From Dehalococcoidia bacterium (GTDB lineage Bacteria; Chloroflexota; Dehalococcoidia; Bin125), in the NCBI GenBank assembly GCA_007571275.1, contig RKRS01000236.1, positions 1 through 25,580 on the forward strand: a DNA stretch of 25,580 nucleotides, in the 5' to 3' direction. Positions within the stretch are counted from its first letter, which is position 1. Every line of letters begins with the position of its first letter. A model generated the notes under the pieces. It searched no databases and had not been told where the DNA came from. It saw only the letters and a list, made by a program, of their open reading frames with translations. The position numbers and the translations under genes are program-made. Shown here in pieces: positions 1 to 9,392 of this stretch.

Positions 1-552
1 CGCGCGCCGCACAACATCTATCCCTGCGTCGGTGAAGACGAGTGGGTCGCCATCGCGGTCGACTCCGACGCTGAGTGGCAGCAGCTATGCGCGGTCATGC
101 AGACGCCTGATCTGGCGGCAGACTCCCGTTTCGCTACCGAGGCGGATCGCAAGGCGCATGAAGACGCGCTCGACGAGATCGTGGCTGGCTGGACAGGGTC
201 GCGGGAATCATCCGAGATTGAGCGCCAGCTGCTGGCAGCAGGGATTGACGCCGCCAGCGTCAGCCGTCCCTATGACCTCTACGCAGATCCCGATCCGTAT
301 CTGGAGTCAAGCGGATTTATCCAGTCCGTCGATCATCCGGAGGTGGGGCCATCGTGGTTACCGGGCGCTCCATGGCGGCTGAGCGGCTCGGAAGATCGCG
401 TGTTGCGATCGTCGCCGTGCGTTGGCGAGCATTCGTTCGAAGTGCTCAGTGAAGAGTTGGGCCTGAGCGAAGCGGAATATCGCTCATTGGTCGCCGATCG
501 GATTAGCGGCACGATGGATGATCTGGTCGCCCCTCGCTCCGCTACAGACTGA
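1..552 (+). CDS. CaiB/BaiF family CoA-transferase, C-terminal part (5' end outside window)
   Basis: This reading frame is open from base 1 and stops at 550-552, leaving 183 codons of a gene that begins upstream. The first residues, RAPHNIYPCVGEDEWVAIAV, match a conserved stretch of the C-terminal half of family III (CaiB/BaiF) CoA-transferases. These enzymes move CoA between organic acids, as in formyl-CoA:oxalate, carnitine or succinyl-CoA transfer. The later segment around PDPYLESSGFIQSVDHPEVG also fits the family, where it belongs to the part that reaches into the partner subunit's active site. The catalytic Asp lies in the missing N-terminal part, so the substrate cannot be judged. The gene ends 72 bases before the acyl-CoA carboxylase gene on the same strand, which suggests co-transcription and a shared role in acyl-CoA metabolism. 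Family call is firm; substrate unknown. Confidence 0.85.
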   Translation, partial: RAPHNIYPCVGEDEWVAIAVDSDAEWQQLCAVMQTPDLAADSRFATEADRKAHEDALDEIVAGWTGSRESSEIERQLLAAGIDAASVSRPYDLYADPDPYLESSGFIQSVDHPEVGPSWLPGAPWRLSGSEDRVLRSSPCVGEHSFEVLSEELGLSEAEYRSLVADRISGTMDDLVAPRSATD

Positions 553-624
553 GAACATCCGCTGGTATCTTTGCCGCAGCTGACTCGTTCGTTTTGACGG
601 TCCCGTTTGAAGATGGAGTGATGT

Positions 625-3600
625 ATGTCACCAAGTGGTGTTGTGTCCAAGTTGTTGATCGCCAATCGTGGTGAGATCGCGATCCGAATCGCTCGGGCCG
701 CCTCCGATCTGGGAATCGGCACGGTGGCCGTCTACTCCAGGGATGACGCCAGGTCGCTCCACGTCCACGCAGCGGATGAGGCGGTTGAACTGGACGATCT
801 CGGCGTGCCGGCCTATCTGAACATCGACGCCTTGATTGCGGCGGCGCAGTCGAGCGGCTGCGACGCAGTGCATCCTGGCTACGGATTTCTTGCTGAGTCA
901 GCGGAGTTTGCCCGTCGTTGCCGCGACGCCGGCATCACCTTCGTCGGTCCGACGCCGCACTTACTCGACCTGTTCGGTGACAAGGTGCGCGCGCGCCAGG
1001 CGGCTCGGGATGCGGGCGTATCGGTCATTGAGGGCTCGGACGAAGCGGTCACACTGGACGAGGCCAGAGCGTTCTTCGAGTCGCTCGGCGAGAACGCGGC
1101 AGTGATGCTCAAGGCGGTCGCTGGCGGTGGTGGACGGGGATCGCGCGCCGTCACGGAGATCGCTGAACTGGAGTCAGCCTGGGAGCGATGCGAGTCTGAA
1201 GCGCGGATGGCGTTCGGCTCGGGAGCGTTGTACATCGAGCAGCTGATCCCACGCGCGCGCCATATCGAGGTGCAGGTGATCGGAGATCTGCATGGCGGCG
1301 TCGGTCACCTCTGGGAGCGTGAGTGCTCAGTCCAGCGCCGATTCCAGAAAATCGTCGAGATCGCGCCAGCGCCGCACCTGGCGGCCGATACGCGCGATGC
1401 GATCATCGAATCCGCTGTGCGGATCGCGCGAGACGTCGGCTATTCATCGCTGGGGACATTCGAGTTCCTGTTGGATGCATCCGATGAATCTGGTGATTCG
1501 TTCTACTTTCTCGAAGCGAACGCACGTCTGCAGGTCGAGCACACGGTGACCGAGCAGGTCACCGGCGCTGACCTGGTGCAGTCGCAGCTGCGCGTCGCGC
1601 AGGGCGCGTCGCTGGCTGAGCTAGGCCTTGATGATCCGTCCTGGCTACGACCACGCGGCTACGCCATCCAGACGCGCGTCAACATGGAGACGCTCACCGC
1701 CGATGGCTCGGTGCGGCCTGCTGCCGGCACGCTCAAAGCGTACGAGGCGCCGTCCGGCCCGGGCGTGCGCACCGATGGTTTTGGCTACGTGGGTTATCAA
1801 ACCTCGACCGCGTTCGACTCTTTGCTCGCCAAAGTGATTGCGCACTCGTCGACGCCACGATTTGAGGACGCCGTCACCCGCTCGCTGCGCGCGTTGTCGG
1901 AGTTCCGCATCGAGGGCGTGGCTTCCAACATCCCCTTCCTCACGAATGTGCTCGAGCACGCGGACCTGGCTGAAGGTCGCGTGCACACTCGCTGGGTTGA
2001 TGAGCAGATGGCGGAGCTGGCTTCAACCAACGGCGGGCAGCGCGTGCGCTACCTGCAAACAGCAGCTCCGACCGTCGACACAGGCTTCGCCGGCGCACGC
2101 GTCGATTCACGCGATCCGCTGGCGCTGTTTGAACATGACCAGCGGGTCAAGCAGGAGCAGGCGCTGGAGATTGTGGCGGAAGATGCGCCTGATCTGACCG
2201 GTCCTGATGGTTCGGTCGGCTTGCCGGCGCCAATCCAGGGCACGATCGTCTCGATCATGGTCGAAGAAGGCCAGGAAGTGCGGACTGGCCAGGATCTGGT
2301 CGCGATGGAAGCCATGAAGATGGAGCACGTGATCTCGGCCGACCGCGACGGGATCATCAAGGCGTTGGCTTGCTCAGTTGGCGACGTGATCCGTGAGGGC
2401 TTCCCGCTTGTCTTCATCCTCGAGGCCGAGGTTTCTGTTGCGACCATCGGCGGTGATGATCTGATCGATCCGGATTTCATCCGCCCGGACTTACAGGAAA
2501 ACTACGATCGCCATGCCTACACGCTGGATGAGAATCGACCGCTGGCCGTCGCCAAGCGACGCGCTCGCGGCTATCGGATGCCGCGCGAGAATATCGAGCA
2601 GCTCGTTGACCCTGGTTCGTTCCAGGAGTACTGGCCGTTGATCGTCGCGCGGCAACATCACCGCAATACTGACGATCAGCTACGAGAGAATACCCCGGCT
2701 GACGGTCTGCTTGCCGGCACAGCGACGATCAACCGCGATCTGTTTGAGGACGAGCGAGACGCCCGCGCGATCGTCGTGCATTACGACTACACGGTGCTTG
2801 CTGGCACACAGGGCGGACGCAACCACTACAAGCAGGATCGCATGTTTGAGATGGCGCGGCGCTTCCAGTTTCCGATCGTCTTCTACACCGAGGGCGGCGG
2901 CGGGCGTCCTGGCGACGATCGCACCGGGCCAGGCGTCGCCTTCGACACATACACGTTCACCCAGTTTTCCAAGCTGAGCGGGCTGGTGCCGCTGGTCGGG
3001 GTGACCAATGGTCGCTGTTTCGCTGGCAATACTGCGCTGCTCGCCTGCTGCGACGTGATCATCGCTACCGAGGGCTCGACTGTCGCTATGGGCGGCCCTG
3101 CCATGATCGAAGGCGGTGGGCTCGGCATCTACACGCCTGAGGAAGTCGGGCCGATGTCGTTCCAGGTACCCAATGGCGTGGTCGACATCCTCTGCAAGGA
3201 CGAGGACGAGGCGACCGATGTCGCGAAGCAGTATCTGAGCTACTTCCAGGGACCAATCAAGGAATGGACTGCCCCCGATCAGCGTCGCCTGAGGCACATC
3301 GTGCCCGAGAACCGGCTGCGCCTCTATGACATGCGCGAGATCATTCACACCATCGCTGACGAAGGCTCGGTGCTGGAGATTCGTGAGAAGTTCGGCATTG
3401 GGATCATTACCGCATTCATTCGAGTCGAGGGTCACCCGATTGGCGTGGTTGCGAACAACCCCCACCACCTGGCCGGCGCAATCGACTCGGACGGATCGGA
3501 CAAGGGCGCGCGTTTCCTGCAGCTCTGCGACGCCTTCGATATCCCTGTCCTGAGCCTGATGGATTGTCCGGGCATGATGGTTGGCCCGGATGTCGAAGCG

Positions 3601-4038
3601 ACCGCGCTGGTCCGTCACTGCGCGCGGATGTTCAATACCGGCGCGAATCTCAGCGTGCCGCTGTTTGGCGTCGTCGTGCGCAAGGCCTACGGACTCGGCG
3701 TCCAGGCGATGTGCGGCGCCAGCGCGCTGGTCGGATTTTTCACCGTCGCCTGGCCAACAGCGGAGTTCGCCGGCATGAACATCGAAGGCTCGGTCAAGCT
3801 CGGCTATCGCAAGGAGCTAATCGCGATCGAGGATGCTGAGGAGCGGATCGAAACGTACGAGAAGATGGTTACCCGAGCGTACGACAACGCCAAGGCGGTT
3901 AACGCCGCCGCTGGCGGAGGGCTGGACGACGTGATCGATCCAGCAGATACCCGTGAGTGGATCGCCAATGGCCTGAAGCGCCTGCCGCCGACTCCCGAGC
4001 GTCGGGGCAAGAAACGTCCCTACATAGACACCTGGTAG
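625..4038 (+). CDS. single-chain acyl-CoA carboxylase (biotin carboxylase + biotin carrier + carboxyltransferase)
   Basis: The 1137-residue protein joins three activities that are usually on separate subunits. Residues about 8-450 are a biotin carboxylase: it has the ATP-grasp glycine loop KAVAGGGGRGSR and the EANARLQVEHTVTE motif. Residues about 530-600 are a biotinyl carrier domain, with AMKMEH placing the biotinylated lysine at Lys565. Residues about 640-1137 are a two-lobed carboxyltransferase, with GGGGRPGDD near 757 and the oxyanion-type glycine stretch MIEGGGLG near 826. It would carboxylate an acyl-CoA (acetyl-, propionyl- or longer) in the cytoplasm using bicarbonate and ATP. The layout matches the known single-chain long-chain acyl-CoA carboxylases of actinobacteria; the substrate here cannot be read from sequence. 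The ATG at 625 has GGAG six bases upstream. An ATG at 621 is in another frame. It follows the CoA-transferase gene and faces tRNA-Asp. Confidence 0.93.
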   Translation: MSPSGVVSKLLIANRGEIAIRIARAASDLGIGTVAVYSRDDARSLHVHAADEAVELDDLGVPAYLNIDALIAAAQSSGCDAVHPGYGFLAESAEFARRCRDAGITFVGPTPHLLDLFGDKVRARQAARDAGVSVIEGSDEAVTLDEARAFFESLGENAAVMLKAVAGGGGRGSRAVTEIAELESAWERCESEARMAFGSGALYIEQLIPRARHIEVQVIGDLHGGVGHLWERECSVQRRFQKIVEIAPAPHLAADTRDAIIESAVRIARDVGYSSLGTFEFLLDASDESGDSFYFLEANARLQVEHTVTEQVTGADLVQSQLRVAQGASLAELGLDDPSWLRPRGYAIQTRVNMETLTADGSVRPAAGTLKAYEAPSGPGVRTDGFGYVGYQTSTAFDSLLAKVIAHSSTPRFEDAVTRSLRALSEFRIEGVASNIPFLTNVLEHADLAEGRVHTRWVDEQMAELASTNGGQRVRYLQTAAPTVDTGFAGARVDSRDPLALFEHDQRVKQEQALEIVAEDAPDLTGPDGSVGLPAPIQGTIVSIMVEEGQEVRTGQDLVAMEAMKMEHVISADRDGIIKALACSVGDVIREGFPLVFILEAEVSVATIGGDDLIDPDFIRPDLQENYDRHAYTLDENRPLAVAKRRARGYRMPRENIEQLVDPGSFQEYWPLIVARQHHRNTDDQLRENTPADGLLAGTATINRDLFEDERDARAIVVHYDYTVLAGTQGGRNHYKQDRMFEMARRFQFPIVFYTEGGGGRPGDDRTGPGVAFDTYTFTQFSKLSGLVPLVGVTNGRCFAGNTALLACCDVIIATEGSTVAMGGPAMIEGGGLGIYTPEEVGPMSFQVPNGVVDILCKDEDEATDVAKQYLSYFQGPIKEWTAPDQRRLRHIVPENRLRLYDMREIIHTIADEGSVLEIREKFGIGIITAFIRVEGHPIGVVANNPHHLAGAIDSDGSDKGARFLQLCDAFDIPVLSLMDCPGMMVGPDVEATALVRHCARMFNTGANLSVPLFGVVVRKAYGLGVQAMCGASALVGFFTVAWPTAEFAGMNIEGSVKLGYRKELIAIEDAEERIETYEKMVTRAYDNAKAVNAAAGGGLDDVIDPADTREWIANGLKRLPPTPERRGKKRPYIDTW

Positions 4039-4052
4039 ATGTTGGTATCTGT

Positions 4053-4066
4053 CGACCTGTTGGTCG
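4053..4066. other. short hairpin between converging carboxylase gene and tRNA-Asp
   Basis: CGACC and GGTCG form a perfect 5-bp stem around a TGTT loop, 15 bases after the carboxylase stop codon and 38 bases beyond the 3' end of the oppositely oriented tRNA. No T run follows on either strand, so it is not a standard intrinsic terminator. It may help end transcripts or protect their 3' ends, but a stem this short can arise by chance. Confidence 0.25.
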
Positions 4067-4103
4067 GTAGGAGGCTTCGGGGAGGAAACGGTCAGGAAGC
4101 AGG

Positions 4104-4180
4104 TGGCGACCCCGAGCGGATTCGAACCGCCGATCTCCACCTTGACAGGGTGGCGTGTTAGGCCGCTACACCACGGGGCC
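4104..4180 (-). tRNA. tRNA-Asp (anticodon GTC)
   Basis: Read on the - strand, the sequence folds as a complete cloverleaf of 77 bases including an encoded CCA end. The acceptor arms are GGCCCCG and CGGGGTC, with one G.U pair at the second position. The anticodon stem-loop is CCACC-CTGTCAA-GGTGG, giving anticodon GTC for aspartate. The T arm holds the invariant GGTTCGAATCC. The + strand copy can be read as a protein beginning ATPSGFEPPISTLTG, a well-known false translation of tRNA genes; that is not a gene. It lies between a + strand carboxylase gene and a + strand small-protein gene. Confidence 0.97.
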
Positions 4181-4188
4181 GTTGGCTT

Positions 4189-4217
4189 AGCTTACGCTGA
4201 CTGGGCGAATACAGCAA
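4189..4217 (-). promoter_or_regulatory. possible promoter of tRNA-Asp
   Basis: On the - strand, TTGCTG (-35; 4212-4217) and TAAGCT (-10; 4189-4194) are separated by exactly 17 bases. The -10 ends eight bases before the tRNA 5' end at 4180. Each hexamer matches only three of six consensus bases, so the support comes from spacing and position rather than strength. Confidence 0.3.
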
Positions 4218-4255
4218 CAGCGCCTAAGGTGGAGCCAGAGCGTTGGAGGTTGCAG

Positions 4256-4633
4256 ATGGCACGCGGTTCACGACGGGGACGAGGTGGAGCGAACCGAGCC
4301 AGACAGGCGGCTCGGCCGCAGGGTCGGCGCAATCAGCGTGGTCGACAGGATCAGCTGCCAACCGCGCAGGCGGGCGCGGCGAATGCGCCGGTCGGCGCGT
4401 CGATCAGAGGCAATGTCCAGCAGCCGACTCCAGTCGGCGCACCAACCGCCCGTACAGCGGGAGGGCCTCGCGGGGGTCCCGGAGGAGCGGTCGAGAGACG
4501 CGACCGACGGGCGCGGGCGGCGGCCGCGATGCATGATTTCCACTACGTCCGCGGCGACCTGCGCTGGATCGCCATGACGGCGATCGCCAGTGTGGGACTG
4601 GTCCTGGCGCTCTGGGCAGCGATCACCCTGTAG
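4256..4633 (+). CDS. small Arg/Gly-rich protein with C-terminal membrane anchor, function unknown
   Basis: I do not recognise this 125-residue protein. Residues 1-90 are low in complexity and strongly basic. They are rich in Arg, Gly, Ala and Gln, with RG/RGG-like clusters (RGSRRGRGGANR) and a Pro/Gly-rich middle, so they are probably disordered and may contact nucleic acid or acidic lipids. After HDFHYVRGDLR, residues about 104-125 form one hydrophobic helix that ends at the C-terminus. This predicts a tail-anchored protein with its basic part in the cytoplasm. The start is set by GGAGG at 4245-4249, six bases before the ATG at 4256. The frame is also open upstream, but there it reads through tRNA-Asp. 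The stop lies only six bases from the converging fabZ stop. The clean Shine-Dalgarno site and the membrane helix support a real gene; any role is speculation. Confidence 0.7.
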   Translation: MARGSRRGRGGANRARQAARPQGRRNQRGRQDQLPTAQAGAANAPVGASIRGNVQQPTPVGAPTARTAGGPRGGPGGAVERRDRRARAAAAMHDFHYVRGDLRWIAMTAIASVGLVLALWAAITL

Positions 4634-4639
4634 GACTGG

Positions 4640-5098
4640 CTACGCCTCAGCAGGTGGATCGACGAGCGCGAAAGTGAGTCGACCCTCAGCAGCGGTCTCG
4701 CCATCGACACTCGCTCTGGCGCTGGCTCGGCCAATGCCTCGACGCAACCGCTCCATCTCTACTTCCAGCCTGAGCTGATCGCCGGGGATGACCTGGCGTC
4801 GGAAGCGCACGCCGTCGATTCCCGCAAACAGCCCAAGTTTTCCTGAGAATTCTTCTGCCGACAACGCGGCGACGGCGCCGGTCTGGGCCAGCGCTTCGAC
4901 AATCAACACCCCAGGCATGATCGGGTTGCCGGGAAAATGACCCTCGAAAAACCACTCGTTGGTAGAGACGTTCTTGAGCCCGACCGCGCGTTTGCCCGGC
5001 TCCAGCTCGACGATGCGGTCGACGAGCAGAACGGGGAATCGGTGCGGAATGATCCGCTGTATGGCGCGGACATCGAGCGGCAGGTCAAGATCAGTCAT
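4640..5098 (-). CDS. fabZ: 3-hydroxyacyl-[acyl-carrier-protein] dehydratase FabZ
   Basis: The protein has 152 residues, normal for FabZ. The hot-dog fold enzyme removes water from 3-hydroxyacyl-ACP in the type II fatty acid elongation cycle in the cytoplasm. The N-terminal IIPHRFPVLLVDRI and the catalytic segment GHFPGNPIMPGVLIVEALAQ are near-consensus. The active-site histidine is His54, and Glu68 is the acidic partner. Its ATG overlaps the stop of the upstream PHP-domain gene as ATGA, so the two are translationally coupled. It is the last gene of the long - strand block and converges with the small basic membrane protein six bases away. There is no room for a terminator between them and none is seen. 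Confidence 0.95.
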   Translation of the reverse strand: MTDLDLPLDVRAIQRIIPHRFPVLLVDRIVELEPGKRAVGLKNVSTNEWFFEGHFPGNPIMPGVLIVEALAQTGAVAALSAEEFSGKLGLFAGIDGVRFRRQVIPGDQLRLEVEMERLRRGIGRASARASVDGETAAEGRLTFALVDPPAEA

Positions 5099-5931
5099 GT
5101 CGTCAGGCCTTTCAGGGTGTCGATGAGCCGCCTGGCGGCGTGATCTGGAATGGGAACGCTCGCCGGGAGCAGTTCATCAGGATGCAGGCCATGGAAGTCG
5201 GAACCGACCGTTGGGATCAGCCCGAGCCGCTGCGCCAGCTGCTCGCCATTGGCGACGGTGTCTGGCCCATCGCGTCGGTAGTAGATCTCCACGCCATCAC
5301 CACCCGACGCCGCGAATGCGAGCACGGCCTGCTCTGGCTCGGGATAGCGGGTTGGATGAGCCAGTGAGGCGAAGCCGCCAGCGTGATGAATCATGGCGAC
5401 GGAGTCGCGCAGGCTGAGCAGTGTCCGCGCGACATAAGCGGGTCCGCCATTGTGCAGATAGCGGTCAAACGCCTCCTGCACCGACTCGACATGGCCCGCG
5501 TTGACGAGCGCGCGAGCGATATGCGGTCGCCCAATCGCTGCGCCGTCGGCGAGGCGCAGGACCGACTCGTAGTCGATATCAAGCCCAAGTACGCCCAGCC
5601 GTTCGACGGTTCGCTCGGCCCGAGACTCCCGCTCGTTTCGGTATGTCGTGAGCTGGGCCTCGAGATCAGCAAGCTGCGGCCCTTGAGGGACATAGCCGAG
5701 CACATGAAGCTCGCCGAGTGCGGGGTCGCTGACGCTCATCTCCACCCCGGCGATGACGTGGACAGCGCGTCGGCGACCCTCAGCCTGGGCAGCCGCGACT
5801 CCGGAGAACGTGTCGTGGTCGGTCAGTGCGATTAGCTCGGCCTGATTGACTGCAGCCTGTTGCACCACCCACTCCGGCGACTGTGTGCCGTCCGAGTGCA
5901 CGCTGTGCAGATGCAGGTCGAGCCATACCAT
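5095..5931 (-). CDS. PHP-domain metal-dependent phosphoesterase (TrpH/RNase AM type)
   Basis: This 278-residue protein carries the full set of PHP metal-binding motifs: HLHSVHSDGT at residues 7-16, LTDHD at 36-40, a Glu in the AGVEMS segment, HP in ASLAHPTRYPE and the C-terminal GSDFHG. Single-domain proteins of this kind include the 3',5'-nucleoside bisphosphate phosphatase / 5'-3' exonuclease YciV (RNase AM, formerly TrpH), which uses a trinuclear metal centre. Hydrolysis of nucleotides or RNA 5' ends is therefore likely, but the substrate is inferred. It follows rny by 23 bases and overlaps fabZ by four, so it sits in one transcription unit with an RNA-decay enzyme, which fits an RNA-processing role. 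The ATG at 5931 has GAGG a few bases upstream. Confidence 0.82.
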   Translation of the reverse strand: MVWLDLHLHSVHSDGTQSPEWVVQQAAVNQAELIALTDHDTFSGVAAAQAEGRRRAVHVIAGVEMSVSDPALGELHVLGYVPQGPQLADLEAQLTTYRNERESRAERTVERLGVLGLDIDYESVLRLADGAAIGRPHIARALVNAGHVESVQEAFDRYLHNGGPAYVARTLLSLRDSVAMIHHAGGFASLAHPTRYPEPEQAVLAFAASGGDGVEIYYRRDGPDTVANGEQLAQRLGLIPTVGSDFHGLHPDELLPASVPIPDHAARRLIDTLKGLTT

Positions 5932-5954
5932 GGGCCGCCTCGAATCGGCAGGAC

Positions 5955-7445
5955 CTAGCGCGCGTACTCGGCGGCTCGCGTCTCACGCAGAACCGTCACC
6001 CGAATCTGTCCCGGGTACTGCAGCGATTCCTCGATCTGCTTGGAGATGTCACGAGCCAGACGCATCGCGCCGAGATCATCAATCTCGCGCGGATCGACGA
6101 CGACGCGCACTTCACGGCCGGCCTGGATCGCGTATGCCTGGCCGACGCCCTCGAAGGACGTCGCGATGTTCTCGAGCGAACGCAGCCTCTCGATGTAACG
6201 CTCCACCGACTCGCGCCTGGCGCCTGGTCGTCCGCCCGAGATGGCGTCGGCCATCTGCACGATGATCGCTTCGACCGTGCGTAGTTCGACTTCGTCGTGA
6301 TGCGCTTCGATGCAGTGGGCAATCTCTTCCGACATCTTGAACCGCCGCGCCAGGTCGCCGCCGATAATTGCGTGGGTGCCCTCGACCTCGTGGTCAATCG
6401 CTTTGCCCACATCGTGCAACAGTGAACCACGACGCGTGACCTCGACGTCGGCGTGGATCTCCTGGGCGATCATCGCTCCGATGTGCGCCGTCTCGACCGC
6501 GTGCCGCAGCTGGTTCTGTCCATAGCTGGTGCGGAATCGCAGGCGCCCAAAGATGTCGAGCATTTCACGCGGGAGTCCGCTGCAATGCGCTTCGATGGCG
6601 GCCTCTTCACCCGCCTCGCGGACGATGCGGTCCACATCCCGCTGCGCCTTGGCGACAGTTTCTTCGATTCGTGTGGGATGGATGCGTCCGTCCGCCACCA
6701 GACGGCTCAGTGACAGCCGACCAACCTCACGTCTGACCGGGTCAAATCCGGAAACGGTGACCACGTCGGGCGTGTCGTCGATGAGCAGGTCGCAGCCGAG
6801 CGCCGCTTCCAGCGCACGGATGTTGCGACCCTCGCGGCCAATGATTCGGCCTTTCATCTCATCCGACGGAATCTGCACGACCGACACGGTGGATTCGGTC
6901 GTGACCTCCGAGGCGACGCGTTGCATCGCGGTGGCCACGATCTTACGGGCGCGCGCTTCAGCCTCGTCCTTGGCCTTGCGCTCGGCTTCACGGACGAGTC
7001 GGCTCGCCTCGTCGGATATCTCACGTTCAACCTGCTCGAAGATCACGGCGCGCGCTTCCTCACGAGTCAGGCTCGAGATTTCCTCCAGGCGCTGCTCGTG
7101 TTCGGCTTCGCGCTCGTCCAACTCGGCCCGACGCTGTTGCAGACGTTGTCGCTCACGATTCAGCTTGGAATCGCGGTCTTCAATCGAGCGAGCTCGCCCT
7201 TCCAGCGACTCCTCACGTCGGTCAAGCCGGTCTTCGGCTCGCTGGATGTCGGCTCGCGCGTCTCGGGCGTCGGCCAGAATCTGGTCTCGTTCAGCTTGCG
7301 CTTGCTCCCGCGCGTCTTGTAACCGGTTACGCGCCTCTCCATCGGCCGCTTCGCGGGCTCGTTGAATGATGCGTTCGGCTTCGAGCGTGGCCTCGTCGCG
7401 TGGATCGGGCCCGCCGCGCAGGAGCCTCATCAGGGCTCCCCACAT
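5955..7445 (-). CDS. rny: ribonuclease Y lacking the N-terminal membrane helix
   Basis: The 496-residue protein has the RNase Y order. A long charged coiled coil covers residues about 15-185. It is followed by a KH RNA-binding domain with GREG at 203-206, an HD phosphodiesterase domain with LLHDVGK (His344, Asp345), and the conserved C-terminal region ending near YPGQIRVTVLRE. RNase Y is the endonuclease that starts mRNA decay in many bacteria, normally tethered to the membrane by an N-terminal helix. Here the protein starts MWGALMRLLRGGPDPRDEA and goes straight into the coiled coil. The start is firm: GAGG lies close upstream of the ATG, and an in-frame TGA occurs five codons before it. The enzyme may be cytosolic or held by the short amphipathic-looking N-terminus. 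It lies downstream of recA and recX. Confidence 0.93.
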   Translation of the reverse strand: MWGALMRLLRGGPDPRDEATLEAERIIQRAREAADGEARNRLQDAREQAQAERDQILADARDARADIQRAEDRLDRREESLEGRARSIEDRDSKLNRERQRLQQRRAELDEREAEHEQRLEEISSLTREEARAVIFEQVEREISDEASRLVREAERKAKDEAEARARKIVATAMQRVASEVTTESTVSVVQIPSDEMKGRIIGREGRNIRALEAALGCDLLIDDTPDVVTVSGFDPVRREVGRLSLSRLVADGRIHPTRIEETVAKAQRDVDRIVREAGEEAAIEAHCSGLPREMLDIFGRLRFRTSYGQNQLRHAVETAHIGAMIAQEIHADVEVTRRGSLLHDVGKAIDHEVEGTHAIIGGDLARRFKMSEEIAHCIEAHHDEVELRTVEAIIVQMADAISGGRPGARRESVERYIERLRSLENIATSFEGVGQAYAIQAGREVRVVVDPREIDDLGAMRLARDISKQIEESLQYPGQIRVTVLRETRAAEYAR

Positions 7446-7514
7446 AATGTCCTCGACTCAATTGGCTCGGCATTGCAATCGCGCTGCCTGTCATACCGAT
7501 TGTTTCGCTCTGAT

Positions 7515-7542
7515 CGCTCACCGGGTTCCAAACCGGCGAGCG
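7515..7542 (-). other. hairpin in the recX-rny intergenic stretch
   Basis: CGCTC (7515-7519) pairs with GAGCG (7538-7542), and an inner CCGG/CCGG stem plus two A-T pairs closes a small loop, with one bulged base. The single mismatch between the two stems is A.C on the + strand but becomes a G.U pair in the - strand RNA, the direction in which recX and rny are transcribed. No T run follows, so it is not a classic terminator. It could stabilise or separate the recA-recX and rny messages. The rest of this 133-base gap shows no gene and no convincing promoter. Confidence 0.4.
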
Positions 7543-7578
7543 CCTCACAGGTGTTCTCTGCTGTGCAGGGTACGCCCG

Positions 7579-8094
7579 TTAACGATGCGGCGCTAGTGGA
7601 GATGCTTCACGTTCCAGCCAGACTTGACGCAGGGCAGCGTTTGATTCCGCCACGCCAAAGCCACGCAGCGCGAACCGCCTGCCGTGCAGATCACGAAATC
7701 TGCTCCAGCTCAAATCAGGATCGTGGCTGAGCGCGCGCTGCAGGCTGCGTCGGGCAAGCTCGGTGGCGACCGCCTGCTCGTCGATCTCTCCTTGCTCGGA
7801 CAACGTGTCGAGGGCGTCTTTGATGTCGCTATCAGGAATCTCGGCCTGCTGCAGTTTGTGGCTCATCTCCCTGCGGCTGTATCGACCCTTCCGATTCAGC
7901 CGTCGCGCCTGGGACAGCGCGAGGTCGAAAGACGCCGATTCCCGCAGCCGGTCGACGAATATCTGTTCGATCTGCTGTCCAGGCTTCAGGTTCGAGCGTC
8001 GAACGAAGTCCCGTGTGCAGCGAAACGAGGCGCCGTCCTCGAAGTTGATGATGGAGATCGAACCGCTTGGTCGGATCGAGACGATGGCGGTCAT
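7579..8094 (-). CDS. recX: recombination regulatory protein RecX
   Basis: The 171-residue protein contains the RecX repeat signature: RYSRREMSHKLQQAEIP, then a segment like DALDTLSEQGEIDEQAVA with the ELARR that follows, and later SRFRDLHGRRFALRGFG. RecX binds RecA filaments and limits ATPase and strand-exchange activity in the cytoplasm. The N-terminal 55 residues (MTAIVSIRPSG...) form the variable leader seen in many RecX proteins. The ATG at 8094 has GGGAAG about seven bases upstream and lies 42 bases after the recA stop, so recX is very likely on the recA message. Family identification is good; the repeat pattern is degenerate, as is usual for RecX. Confidence 0.88.
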   Translation of the reverse strand: MTAIVSIRPSGSISIINFEDGASFRCTRDFVRRSNLKPGQQIEQIFVDRLRESASFDLALSQARRLNRKGRYSRREMSHKLQQAEIPDSDIKDALDTLSEQGEIDEQAVATELARRSLQRALSHDPDLSWSRFRDLHGRRFALRGFGVAESNAALRQVWLEREASPLAPHR

Positions 8095-8136
8095 GGCGCA
8101 CTTCCCATCGAGCGCTACGTGGCTGATCGACGGGGA

Positions 8137-9336
<1,200 letters not shown>

Positions 9337-9392
9337 GGTATGCGCTTTCCTGTCGGACGCGATGACAAAGTGCGAACGTCCGTGCTGCGCAC

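Noticed and set aside
2680..3618. 312-codon open frame on the - strand opposite the carboxylase
   Set aside because: It lies wholly inside the well-supported carboxyltransferase domain and has no family features; GC-rich genes often leave such antisense frames.
4103..4255. Protein-like N-terminal extension of the small basic protein, starting MATPSGFEPPISTLTG
   Set aside because: It is the + strand translation of tRNA-Asp, a known annotation artefact; the ribosome site points to the ATG at 4256.
4634..4639. Bidirectional terminator between the small protein gene and fabZ
   Set aside because: Only six bases separate the converging stops, and no stem plus T run is seen in either gene end.
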